Origin: CAYSWS01 sp965603395
Lineage (GTDB): Bacteria > Patescibacteriota > WWE3 > UBA101185 > UBA10185
Length of the DNA: 30,114 nucleotides
NCBI GenBank assembly: GCA_965603395.1
Contig: CBFDCV010000008.1
Span: forward strand, 1 to 30,114
Direction of reading: 5' to 3'
Shown here: piece by piece, positions 14,037 to 21,671 of the stretch
Layout: each line of letters starts with the position of its first letter
How positions within the stretch are numbered: the first letter of the stretch is position 1
Program-made: the position numbers and the translations under genes
Notes under the pieces: model-generated
Databases searched by the model: none
Told to the model about the DNA's origin: nothing
The model's input: only the letters and a program-made list of their open reading frames with translations

Positions 14037-15041
14037 ATGCTATCCAAAAAGATCGCTATTGATTTAGGTACAGTAAACTCCCTTGTTTATGTTTCAGGAA
14101 AGGGTGTGGTTTTGAAAGAACCTACCGTAGTAGCAGTGTCCGAAGAGGATGAAAAAATTGTAGCAGTAGGTGAAGAAGCTAAAGAAATGATGGGCAAGAC
14201 TCCGGAAGGGATAGTAGCCACCAGGCCTTTGAGAAACGGTGTGATAGCCGACTATCTGGTTACAGAGGCGTTATTGCGATACTTTGTAGGAAAAGTAGCA
14301 GGACGGTCCAGGTTAGTAAGGCCTGACGTCATGATATCTATTCCTGCCGGTGCTACTTCCGTGGAAGCTAGGGCAGTGCTGGAAGCTGCTTATTCTGCAG
14401 GTGCACGTAAAGCTTATTTAATGCCCGAGCCTTTGGCAGCCGCCATAGGAGCAGGGTTGCCTGTTTCAGAACCTAGCGGCAACATGATCGTAAATATTGG
14501 CGGAGGAACTACTGAGATAGCTATTGTGTCACTATACGGTATGGTAGTGCATGGAAGCATCCGGGTGGGGGGAAACAACCTTGATGAAGCCATCGCTCAA
14601 TATGTAAGAAGAAACTACGGGTTGGTCATAGGCCCGAACACGGCTGAGCTGGTTAAGATGGAGATAGGAGCAGCTCAACCTTTGCAGAAAGACAAGAGTA
14701 TGGAGGTTAAGGGCAGAGACTCTATTTCAGGATTTCCTAAAACAGTGCATCTGACATCAACTGAGGTTGTGTCCTGTTTGGAGTCTCCGTTAAATAGTAT
14801 TGCGGTTGGTGTAAAAAATGTGTTGGAAAATACGCCCCCGGAGCTGTCCTCGGATATTATAGATAAGGGGATCGTACTTAGTGGAGGGACCGCTTTGCTA
14901 AAAAACATCGATAAGTTTATAAGTGCTTATACAGGGGTGCCGGCACACTTAGCTGACGATCCTTTGTATTGTGTGGTTAAGGGTTTGGGTAGGGCTTTGG
15001 AGAATTTAGAAATATTTAGCAAGAGTATGTTAAAACGATAA
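14037..15041 (+). CDS. mreB: Rod-shape protein MreB
   Basis: Actin-like ATPase that organises lateral wall synthesis under the inner membrane. The phosphate-1 loop IAIDLGTVNSLVYV is at the N-terminus, and PEPLAAAIGAGLPV followed by MIVNIGGGTTEIAIVSL forms the second phosphate loop region. The adenosine motif appears as GIVLSGGTALLKNID. At 334 aa the length is normal. The usual Asn in the DLGTANT block is Val here (DLGTVNS). It is followed after 3 bases by a glycosyltransferase of the WecG type, which suggests a joint envelope role. Confidence 0.97.
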   Translation: MLSKKIAIDLGTVNSLVYVSGKGVVLKEPTVVAVSEEDEKIVAVGEEAKEMMGKTPEGIVATRPLRNGVIADYLVTEALLRYFVGKVAGRSRLVRPDVMISIPAGATSVEARAVLEAAYSAGARKAYLMPEPLAAAIGAGLPVSEPSGNMIVNIGGGTTEIAIVSLYGMVVHGSIRVGGNNLDEAIAQYVRRNYGLVIGPNTAELVKMEIGAAQPLQKDKSMEVKGRDSISGFPKTVHLTSTEVVSCLESPLNSIAVGVKNVLENTPPELSSDIIDKGIVLSGGTALLKNIDKFISAYTGVPAHLADDPLYCVVKGLGRALENLEIFSKSMLKR

Positions 15042-15044
15042 AAT

Positions 15045-15956
15045 ATGTCTAAGAAAGATATGAAAAAGAAGCGTAGAAAAATACTTGGCGTAAATGTTGA
15101 TTTTGGTATGACTATGGATGGCACGCTAGAGCACATAGAGAACCTCATTGATAAGGGAGAGGGCAACCATTTAGTAGCCACCACCAGCCCATATTTCATA
15201 ATGTCTGCCCAAGAGGATCAGGAGTTTAAAGAGATCGTAAATAAGGCTGTGCTGTCGGTACCGGATGGAGTAGGTACTTTATACGCAAATTACTATTTAG
15301 ACAAGATATCTAAGTTTAAAAAAGATGCTCTTTTTCCTGCGAAGGCATTAGTAGGCGGATTGATATCAGGGGTTGAGGGTTTTACTAAAAGAGACCAGTT
15401 TGGTGAAACAATTACCGGTGTGGATCTTACTTTTAGATTGTGCGAGTTAGCTGTAGAAAAGAATTATACTGTTTTTCTACTTGGTGGAAGTAAAAGAGAT
15501 GGTAAAGGTAATATGCTAAAAGATAGTTATTACGACATGGCTAGTGAGACATCGGAGGTTCTTAGGTCAATGTATCCTAACTTACGTATTATAGGCGCAA
15601 CTTCTCAGTTTAGCAAAAAGCCAAATGATGACAACAAAACACTGTCATATATATATAATTGCATGTCTAGCCATAATGTAGACCACATAGATATATTGTT
15701 AGTAGCATATAATCCAATACAACAGGAAAAGTGGATACAAAGAAATGCTAAAAAGATACCATCTAGGATATCAATTGGCATTGGAAGAACATTTAACTAT
15801 ATTACTAAGGATATGAAACAACCAGATAAAAAGTATGAAATGATGCATATATCGTGGCTTTATACATTTATAAAACAGCCATGGAGAGTCAAAAGGGTAC
15901 TCACGACATTTCCTGCATTTCCACTTAAAGTCTTCTTTGAATCCATAAAATCATAA
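15045..15956 (+). CDS. WecG/TagA/CpsF-type glycosyltransferase (GT26)
   Basis: A 303-aa enzyme of the family that transfers a hexosaminyl residue onto a lipid-linked sugar in teichoic acid or capsule precursors. Family landmarks are ILGVNVDFGMTMD, TTSPYFIMSAQED, VPDGVGTLYA, VFLLGGSKRD, VAYNPIQQEKWIQ in place of GaPrQE-W, and a C-terminal block starting IGIGRTFNYI. A C-terminal membrane-associating segment with WLYTFIKQPWR is present. The 3' third is clearly more AT-rich than mreB. The start lies 3 bases after the mreB stop without a Shine-Dalgarno sequence. The sugar donor cannot be read from sequence. Confidence 0.88.
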   Translation: MSKKDMKKKRRKILGVNVDFGMTMDGTLEHIENLIDKGEGNHLVATTSPYFIMSAQEDQEFKEIVNKAVLSVPDGVGTLYANYYLDKISKFKKDALFPAKALVGGLISGVEGFTKRDQFGETITGVDLTFRLCELAVEKNYTVFLLGGSKRDGKGNMLKDSYYDMASETSEVLRSMYPNLRIIGATSQFSKKPNDDNKTLSYIYNCMSSHNVDHIDILLVAYNPIQQEKWIQRNAKKIPSRISIGIGRTFNYITKDMKQPDKKYEMMHISWLYTFIKQPWRVKRVLTTFPAFPLKVFFESIKS

Positions 15957-15998
15957 AGCAAAACATCATACAAATACATAAGAAGCATAAATAAATTA

Positions 15999-16028
15999 TT
16001 GACATATGACAAACTGCATGTTTTTATT
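15999..16028 (+). promoter_or_regulatory. Promoter of the HTH/Pro-rich gene
   Basis: TTGACA (15999-16004) and, 18 bases on, TTTATT (16023-16028), 5 bases before ATG 16034. The -10 box is not certain, since this stretch is AT-rich. Confidence 0.55.
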
Positions 16029-16041
16029 AATATATGCAGTT
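16012..16041. promoter_or_regulatory. Palindromic operator over the HTH gene start
   Basis: AACTGCAT (16012-16019) and ATGCAGTT (16034-16041) are perfect inverted half-sites with centres 22 bases apart, two helical turns. They bracket the -10 region, and the right half includes the start codon. Confidence 0.65.
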
Positions 16042-16984
16042 AGACGATAGATATTACACCTCAACAGAAGTAGCGGAAATACTCGGGGTAAGCCTAAGAT
16101 CAGTATATAGATACCTAGAGGACAACAAATTACATGCAGAAATAAAAACAGCTACAGGGAGACATAGATTCACAAGAGACAACATAATAAATTTTTTATA
16201 CCCTGATGGAAGAAGCCCATTGTTGTTTGAGGAAGAGCAAGAAGAGGTACCGGAACAAAAAGCATTACCTACAAGACAAAAAGAGCCTAAGGCAGAGGCG
16301 CCGGTTACAAAACAAAAGACAGCCCCTAAAGCAGTAGCTGTAGAAGAAGAGGAAAAAGTACAAGAAGACGAAGAGCAGGTAGACTGGCTAGCAAAATTTA
16401 GAGAAGCTGCCAGTAAATATAAAGAAGATGAAGAACCGGCACCCACACCACCACAGCCGCAGTACCAGCCACCACAACCGGCCGCAGCACCACCGCCTCC
16501 GCCTGCACCACCGCAACCGGTGTATAGCCCACCCCAACCCGCCGCGGCACCGCAACCGGCACCCACACCACCACAGCCGGCGCCAGCCGCAGCCGCAGGA
16601 CCAACTTTTATGTATTACAGAAGCATGCTGGGAGGACTCAAGGACGTGGCTCAAAATCTTGATAAAAGCGCTAGAAACTCAAACTTGGACTACGCCTTTA
16701 CATTACATGCAGGAGCTTCATTACATAAACCGGTAAAGCCGTTTGCTACTTTACACGCTTACATAAAAGCGGCAGATAGGGACTTTTTCGAAAAAATACT
16801 AAGACTTACACCAGCTAATAAATCAAGTGCGCAGCTCAGTTTGATAATCACAAATGACGTTTCTGTATACCAAGGCAAAGAAGAGGTACACGGCTTATAT
16901 GTAGTCGATAAGATACAACTGAAAAAAGATATTGCTACCTTTGGAGAGACAGAACTGGCCCAAGAGATGGCCGACGTCTTATAA
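16034..16984 (+). CDS. HTH DNA-binding protein with Pro-rich linker
   Basis: A 316-aa soluble protein in three parts. Residues ~1-58 form a MerR/excisionase-like helix-turn-helix (YYTSTEVAEILGVSLRSVYR ... LHAEIKTATGRHRFTRDNI). Residues ~60-190 are an acidic stretch and then a Pro/Ala/Gln linker. The last ~120 residues form a globular domain (from FMYYRSMLGGLKDVAQNL to LAQEMADVL) that I do not recognise. The N-terminal part is confident; function is not. The palindrome across its own promoter points to autoregulation. It stands just before the glucan cluster, but no matching site was noticed there. Confidence 0.78.
   Translation: MQLDDRYYTSTEVAEILGVSLRSVYRYLEDNKLHAEIKTATGRHRFTRDNIINFLYPDGRSPLLFEEEQEEVPEQKALPTRQKEPKAEAPVTKQKTAPKAVAVEEEEKVQEDEEQVDWLAKFREAASKYKEDEEPAPTPPQPQYQPPQPAAAPPPPPAPPQPVYSPPQPAAAPQPAPTPPQPAPAAAAGPTFMYYRSMLGGLKDVAQNLDKSARNSNLDYAFTLHAGASLHKPVKPFATLHAYIKAADRDFFEKILRLTPANKSSAQLSLIITNDVSVYQGKEEVHGLYVVDKIQLKKDIATFGETELAQEMADVL
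16434..16579 (+). repeat. Repetitive Pro/Ala/Gln-coding DNA
   Basis: A 26-base sequence beginning AACCGGCACCCACACC is identical at 16434-16459 and 16554-16579, with further PQPAAAP-coding repeats between. It encodes the protein linker and is open to length change by recombination. Its GC content is well above its surroundings. Confidence 0.85.
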
Positions 16985-17073
16985 GGAACGTTTTATAGCA
17001 AATTTCCTATCTGATAAAACCCTATATTGTGCATAACTGTGCGTAAAAACGCCAAGCACCCCCTTCCCGAATA

Positions 17074-17082
17074 TGGTAAAAT
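17074..17082 (+). promoter_or_regulatory. Extended -10 promoter of the first glgA (leaderless)
   Basis: TGGTAAAAT ends 7 bases before ATG 17090. The longer in-frame start near 17027 would place this promoter inside the coding region and adds a sequence unlike the family. Confidence 0.6.
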
Positions 17083-17089
17083 GGGAAAC

Positions 17090-18622
17090 ATGACTATCCC
17101 TGAAACAAAAAAGAACCTAAAAGTATTAATGGTTGCTGCAGAAGCGGCTCCTTATGCTACTGTTGGTGGTTTTTCACAGGTAGTGGCATACTTGGCACGA
17201 AATATGCTCCCTTTGGGAGTTGACGTTAGGGTATTCATACCTAAGTTTGGTTCTATAGATCTGGAAAAATATAATATGGAGATGGTCTATAAAGGTTTGC
17301 AAGTACCCACAGATGATGAAAACAATCCAAAACTGATCTGCAACGTGAAAATGAGAAAAGGAGAAGATGGAGTTATCACATACTTTCTGGAAAATAAAGA
17401 ATATTATGAAAAAAGAGCCAACGTTTATAACTACAGCGATGATCCCACTCGTTGGGCACTGTTATCTAGGGGTGTGTTGGAATTCATTAAAAACGATAGC
17501 TTTAAACCGGATATTATTCACTGTAACGATTGGCACACAGGCTTGGTGTCTAACTACCTGAAAACCACCTATAAAAAAGACCCTGTTCTAAGTAAAATTA
17601 CATCTGCTTTTACCATCCATAATCTGGCTATACAAGGTTACTTACTAAACCACGTGAGTCCTTCGGAGCTTGAGTTTGATGATGGAAAATCACCGGTTGC
17701 TCACTTTTTTAACCCAAGACTAAACACTCAAAACTTTATGAAAAGAGGAGTTTTATATTCTGATATAGTAAATACTGTTTCAAAAACATATGCCAAGGAA
17801 ATATTAACCCCGGAATTTGGTGAAAACATGGATAAACTATTAAAAGAGCTCAGAGGTAAGTTGTTTGGAATAGTAAATGGCCTAGACTACGATGAATTCA
17901 ACCCGGAAACAGACCAACTGCTAGCCCAGCCCTATAATGTAGACTCCATAGAGAACAGAAAAATCAACAGGAAGGCTTTACAAGAGGAGTTCGGGCTTCC
18001 GGTGAAGGATGACACACTTTTGTTGGGTTTTGTAGGCAGGCTCGACTACCAAAAAGGCGTAGACCTAATCGTAGAGGTATTGCCTCATGTTATGAAGGAC
18101 TTTGATGTGCAATTTGTGCAAATCGGTGGTGGAGACGGGGGTTTAGCTCAAAAACTCCATGAGCTTAGGGAAGAATTCCCTGATAAAGTGGGCATCCATC
18201 CCTATCCCAACTTCACTTTGCCCCGTTTAGTTTTTGGCGGTAGTGATTGCATACTTTACCCATCAAGGTTTGAGCCGTGCGGCATAGTACAGATAGAAGC
18301 TCTAAGATACGGCGCTATACCTATTGTTAGAAAAGTAGGAGGTTTGGCGGACACAGTAGAGAATTTTGATTCCTCTACAAAAGAAGGAAACGGCTTAGTA
18401 TTCACAGATTTCAATGTTTTTTCGCTCTTTGCTACTATCATAAGAGCCCTAGAGTTAAGAAAAAACAAGAGATTATGGAAGGCCTTGCAAAAGAACGCTA
18501 TGAAATCCGACTACAGCTGGAAATACTCTGCTAGTGAATATGTAAAACTATACAATAAGGGGATTTCCTTTAGTACCAAGAAAGAAGTCAGAGAGAAAAC
18601 GATAGAGGATTTCCTAACTTAA
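17090..18622 (+). CDS. glgA: Glycogen/starch synthase-like GT5, atypical N-terminus
   Basis: A 510-aa GT-B fold glycosyltransferase of the glycogen synthase family, which extends alpha-1,4-glucan from ADP- or UDP-glucose. The N-terminal domain begins LMVAAEAAPYATVGGFSQVV and has IIHCNDWHTGL. The C-terminal domain has GFVGRLDYQKGVDLI and the donor-site block LYPSRFEPCGIVQIEALRYG with the family Glu. The N-terminal KxGGL motif, whose Lys contacts the nucleotide phosphate, reads TVGGF here: Thr 24 stands where Lys is expected. A second, canonical synthase lies at 21672, so the two may differ in donor or acceptor. Confidence 0.88.
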   Translation: MTIPETKKNLKVLMVAAEAAPYATVGGFSQVVAYLARNMLPLGVDVRVFIPKFGSIDLEKYNMEMVYKGLQVPTDDENNPKLICNVKMRKGEDGVITYFLENKEYYEKRANVYNYSDDPTRWALLSRGVLEFIKNDSFKPDIIHCNDWHTGLVSNYLKTTYKKDPVLSKITSAFTIHNLAIQGYLLNHVSPSELEFDDGKSPVAHFFNPRLNTQNFMKRGVLYSDIVNTVSKTYAKEILTPEFGENMDKLLKELRGKLFGIVNGLDYDEFNPETDQLLAQPYNVDSIENRKINRKALQEEFGLPVKDDTLLLGFVGRLDYQKGVDLIVEVLPHVMKDFDVQFVQIGGGDGGLAQKLHELREEFPDKVGIHPYPNFTLPRLVFGGSDCILYPSRFEPCGIVQIEALRYGAIPIVRKVGGLADTVENFDSSTKEGNGLVFTDFNVFSLFATIIRALELRKNKRLWKALQKNAMKSDYSWKYSASEYVKLYNKGISFSTKKEVREKTIEDFLT

Positions 18623-18625
18623 AAA

Positions 18626-18654
18626 TTGACAGGCCTATATATATTCGCTATAAT
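18626..18654 (+). promoter_or_regulatory. Perfect consensus promoter of the small RNA
   Basis: TTGACA (18626-18631), exactly 17 bases, TATAAT (18649-18654). It is the only full-consensus promoter in the window and has no nearby downstream reading frame. It starts 4 bases after the glgA stop. Confidence 0.88.
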
Positions 18655-18660
18655 AACTCT

Positions 18661-18761
18661 GTAAAACCAGAGGTCCACTCCGGGAAAAACATTAAAGTTT
18701 CTTATTCTGTGGGCAGGAGAATACGAAATCGTTTTTCCCGGGCTTGATCTCTGGTTTTTTT
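18661..18761 (+). ncRNA. Rod-shaped small RNA with intrinsic terminator
   Basis: A predicted ~100-nt transcript that folds into one long rod. AAAACCAGAG (18663-18672) pairs with CTCTGGTTTT (18749-18758). A 7x7 internal loop follows, then an 11-bp helix CCGGGAAAAAC (18680-18690) with GTTTTTCCCGG (18731-18741). After a 7x2 loop comes TTTC/GAAA, one mismatch and TATTCT/AGAATA, capped by a 9-nt G-rich loop (18709-18717). The closing helix followed by a T-tract would act as the terminator. It is not a tRNA, and I do not see the SRP RNA GGAA-loop signature. A 6S-like role is possible but it is shorter than known 6S RNAs. Confidence 0.75.
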
Positions 18762-18804
18762 ATAACCCCTTTTTAGTTTTTGTGGCCTTTTCCTCCACCA
18801 ATGC

Positions 18805-18810
18805 TATAAT
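18805..18810 (+). promoter_or_regulatory. -10 box of the first GH57 gene (leaderless)
   Basis: TATAAT ends 6 bases before GTG 18817. An ATG two bases earlier runs straight into TGA in its own frame, so GTG is the start. Confidence 0.6.
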
Positions 18811-18816
18811 TTTTAT

Positions 18817-20079
18817 GTGAATTTAGCGTTTCTGTTACACATTTACCAGCCGCCAATTCAGGAGAGTAAAAAGGTTGAGGAGATAACTGAGACCTCATAC
18901 TTACCCCTTTTCAAAACCATAAAGAACAAGCCTAACTTCAATCTTACAGTCAATATTCCGCTAAGCTTAACTTACCAGCTGCATGCTACGTCTTCTGACA
19001 AAGTTGTAGGTATGATTGGTGAAATGTTCGATTCAGGGAAAATTGAACTTACTTCAACCGGCGCCTATCACCCACTATTAACCAAAATTCCTGACTATCT
19101 TATTGAAAAAGAAATTGTGTTAAATGAGAGAGGCTTGGCTTATTACTACGGTAAGGATAAGGGATTCGAAGGTGAGGATGCGCTTGTGATCCAGAATGTG
19201 ACAGGGTTTTTCCCGCCGGAAGGTGCCATAAATCAGCATGTAGTAGAGTTTCTGGACCAGATGGGTTACTCCTGGGTGTTTGCTGATGATGTAGCCGTTC
19301 CGCACGACCACAGCTACCGGTCGTACAACCCCGTTTACCAAATGGATGATATGAATATAAAAGTAGCTGTGCGTAATAAGGGTATAAGCGATATGCTTTG
19401 TTTCAAGAGGTATGGTGATTCCAAGGACCTATTAGCCCAGATATTATATATGCGACAGGAGGGCAAAGACCTTATTTTAGCCTTGGACGGTGAATTTTTT
19501 GGGCATCACTACAAAGAAGGTATTTTATTTTTAAATACTTTTGTAGACGAACTTTGTGAAATGGGTATTAATTTAGTTACAGTGGAAGAGTTGATAGAGA
19601 AGAATGATGCTGTGCCACTCAAGGAGGTCATAGAGTCCTCTTGGGGAGCTAGCAAAGACCAGATAGACGCCGGAATTAGCTACCCTTTGTGGGATATTTC
19701 CAGTAATGAGCTTCACAGGTTACTATGGGAGGTGCAACAGAAGGTTGTTAGCGTGGCTGAAAAAGGTTCAAGTATTGAAATAAAAAATTATGATGAAATG
19801 TTCGACACTTTTCCTCTTTGGGATCTGGAAAAACTTTCTGAAATAAAGGATGTAGATATAAAAAATGAGATCTATGAAAGCATCCTTTTGATGCAATCAG
19901 TACATAGCGACCAGTTTTGGTGGGCTTCAGATGCCGATGTAGAGGGGAGAACATTACACAAGCCGACTTTCGTAAAGAAAGCCCTTAACCTTTATAACAA
20001 ATATGCCACGGTGGCCCAAAACGAGGAACTGCAGAAATTCATTGCTCAAAAGAGCCAAGAAATCGAATCTATATTATAA
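18817..20079 (+). CDS. GH57 glycoside hydrolase/transferase A
   Basis: A 420-aa member of family GH57 (alpha-amylases, 4-alpha-glucanotransferases and branching enzymes). The five conserved regions are visible: HIYQP (from H8), TGAYHPLL, GFFPPEGAI with the nucleophile Glu at 135, ALDGEFFGHH with the acid/base Asp at 224, and a late WWAS. It is cytoplasmic, as no signal peptide is seen. Within the cluster it would trim, transfer or branch the alpha-glucan made by the GT5 enzymes; the exact reaction cannot be told. The start codon is GTG. The next gene starts 9 bases after the stop and has its own -10 box overlapping this stop codon. Confidence 0.9.
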   Translation: MNLAFLLHIYQPPIQESKKVEEITETSYLPLFKTIKNKPNFNLTVNIPLSLTYQLHATSSDKVVGMIGEMFDSGKIELTSTGAYHPLLTKIPDYLIEKEIVLNERGLAYYYGKDKGFEGEDALVIQNVTGFFPPEGAINQHVVEFLDQMGYSWVFADDVAVPHDHSYRSYNPVYQMDDMNIKVAVRNKGISDMLCFKRYGDSKDLLAQILYMRQEGKDLILALDGEFFGHHYKEGILFLNTFVDELCEMGINLVTVEELIEKNDAVPLKEVIESSWGASKDQIDAGISYPLWDISSNELHRLLWEVQQKVVSVAEKGSSIEIKNYDEMFDTFPLWDLEKLSEIKDVDIKNEIYESILLMQSVHSDQFWWASDADVEGRTLHKPTFVKKALNLYNKYATVAQNEELQKFIAQKSQEIESIL

Positions 20080-20080
20080 T
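20075..20080 (+). promoter_or_regulatory. -10 box of the second GH57 gene (leaderless)
   Basis: TATAAT overlaps the TAA stop of the preceding gene and ends 8 bases before ATG 20089. No -35 box is evident at the usual distance. Confidence 0.5.
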
Positions 20081-20088
20081 GTTACCCT

Positions 20089-21651
20089 ATGAAGATAAGC
20101 ATCTTTCTACATTTTTATCAGCCCCATAATCAGCAAAAGGATATATTAGATAGGATTGTGCACGAATCATATCTGCCTATAACCAGAGGGTTGCTGGAAA
20201 ACGAGAAATACAAAGTACTAATTAATATAAACGCAGCCTTAATAGAGCTTCTTTTGGAGAATGATCATCACGAGGTTTTGGAGAATATCAAGAAGCTTCA
20301 TGAGAGAGGTCAAATTGAATTTACATCTAGTGCTAAATATCACGCTTTCCTTCCGCTTCTGCCGGAAAGTGAGATAGTGAGGCAGGTAGAAATAAACGAT
20401 GAAACAAGCAGAGACTATTTTGGTGATACTTACTCCCCCAAGGGTTTCTTTCCGCCTGAAATGTCAGTAAATCAAAGAGTTATTGATACCGCCAAGGATA
20501 TGGGATTTACATGGACTTGTGGGGCAGAGGTGGCAAAGGAAAGTGGAAAACCTTCGTGTAAGACTATCTACAAGGATGAAAAATCCGGCATGTACGTATT
20601 TTTCAGAACCAAAAGAGTTAGTGTCATGATCCTTTCCGCGGTAACAAGGACGGTGGAGGACCTCATAAAAGAAACAACAGATATGCACGATGATAAGTAC
20701 TGGTTTTGTGTTATGGACGTAGAGACTTTTGGACACCACCGTGTGGGGCATGAGAAGTTTTTGCTTGACGTTTTAAAACATGACTTTTTTGAACCTACAT
20801 TGATCAGTGAGCTAATTGAGAGCGATATTCCGGTGGAAGAAGTAAAGATCCGCCCCAGTACCTGGACTAATGAGGAACAGGATTTTTGGTTGGATAAAGA
20901 AAGAACCCAAGCTACAGAAGCTAAGTCTTTTATTTTGTGGAAAGACCCGGAAAACCCCATTCACGATAAGCAGTGGGAGATGACCCATCTGGTGATAAAA
21001 ACTCTTGAGGACCACTCTGATAAAAAGAGCAAAAACTATCTTAAAGCCAGAATAGAGCTGGACCAAGCCCTGGCCTCAGATCAGTATTGGTGGGCCTCGG
21101 CTAAACCTTGGTGGAGTTTAGAAATGCTAGAACAGGGAGCATATATGATGAAGGACGTTTTAAAAACTTTGGAGTCCGGCTCACCTGCCTTTAAAAAAGC
21201 AGACAATCTATACCGGGAAATTCTTAACCACGCCTTTGAATGGCAAAGATCAGGCTACATCAGGCAAAGGCATCTGGATAATTCGGGTACCTTTATGAAG
21301 GCTCCTTTTAAAGATAGAACCCCGGCTGAGTGGTATAACCAGATAATATTGGAATTTACAGATGAGATGAACAAAGCAGCTGAAAAGCAAGAGTTTGAAA
21401 AAGCAGTCAAGTGGAGAGACGCGGTATTAAAGCTAAAAAGAGGAACCGACATATATGATGTTTTGCATGTGGTTAATGAGCTTTGGACAGCCAGAAACAT
21501 ACCGGAAGTAAAACCCTTTTTGAAACACGGTTGGGAGGAGTTTTCCGAATTTGCCAAAGATAATTTTTTAGAAGTGGAAAACAAAGAAGCTTTTGAAGAA
21601 TGGAAAAAGCGTAAAGATGAGGAATCCAAAAAAGACGAGGAAAAGAAGTAG
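20089..21651 (+). CDS. GH57 enzyme B with C-terminal UVR-like motif
   Basis: A 520-aa protein with a GH57 catalytic domain: HFYQP (from H8), SAKYHAFLPL, GFFPPEMSV with nucleophile Glu 124, VMDVETFGHHRVGHE with acid/base Asp 210, and WWASAKPWW. After this, at about residues 419-452, comes a helical hairpin with FTDEMNKAAEKQEFEKAV and WRDAVLKLK that matches the UVR motif of UvrB, UvrC and ClpC/McsA. A highly charged Lys/Glu tail ends the protein. The UVR motif is normally a protein-protein contact, so this enzyme may dock to a partner. It is about 100 residues longer than GH57 enzyme A. Confidence 0.87.
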   Translation: MKISIFLHFYQPHNQQKDILDRIVHESYLPITRGLLENEKYKVLININAALIELLLENDHHEVLENIKKLHERGQIEFTSSAKYHAFLPLLPESEIVRQVEINDETSRDYFGDTYSPKGFFPPEMSVNQRVIDTAKDMGFTWTCGAEVAKESGKPSCKTIYKDEKSGMYVFFRTKRVSVMILSAVTRTVEDLIKETTDMHDDKYWFCVMDVETFGHHRVGHEKFLLDVLKHDFFEPTLISELIESDIPVEEVKIRPSTWTNEEQDFWLDKERTQATEAKSFILWKDPENPIHDKQWEMTHLVIKTLEDHSDKKSKNYLKARIELDQALASDQYWWASAKPWWSLEMLEQGAYMMKDVLKTLESGSPAFKKADNLYREILNHAFEWQRSGYIRQRHLDNSGTFMKAPFKDRTPAEWYNQIILEFTDEMNKAAEKQEFEKAVKWRDAVLKLKRGTDIYDVLHVVNELWTARNIPEVKPFLKHGWEEFSEFAKDNFLEVENKEAFEEWKKRKDEESKKDEEKK

Positions 21652-21671
21652 AGATATGCTAACCTATATTT

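Noticed and set aside
16054..16654. Antisense frames rich in Gly, Cys and Trp
   Set aside because: They are the complement of the Pro/Ala/Gln repeat codons of the plus-strand gene and have no promoter or ribosome binding site.
18661..18761. Small RNA as SRP (4.5S) RNA
   Set aside because: The GGAA tetraloop and adjoining symmetric loop signature are not present; the apical loop is a 9-nt G-rich loop.
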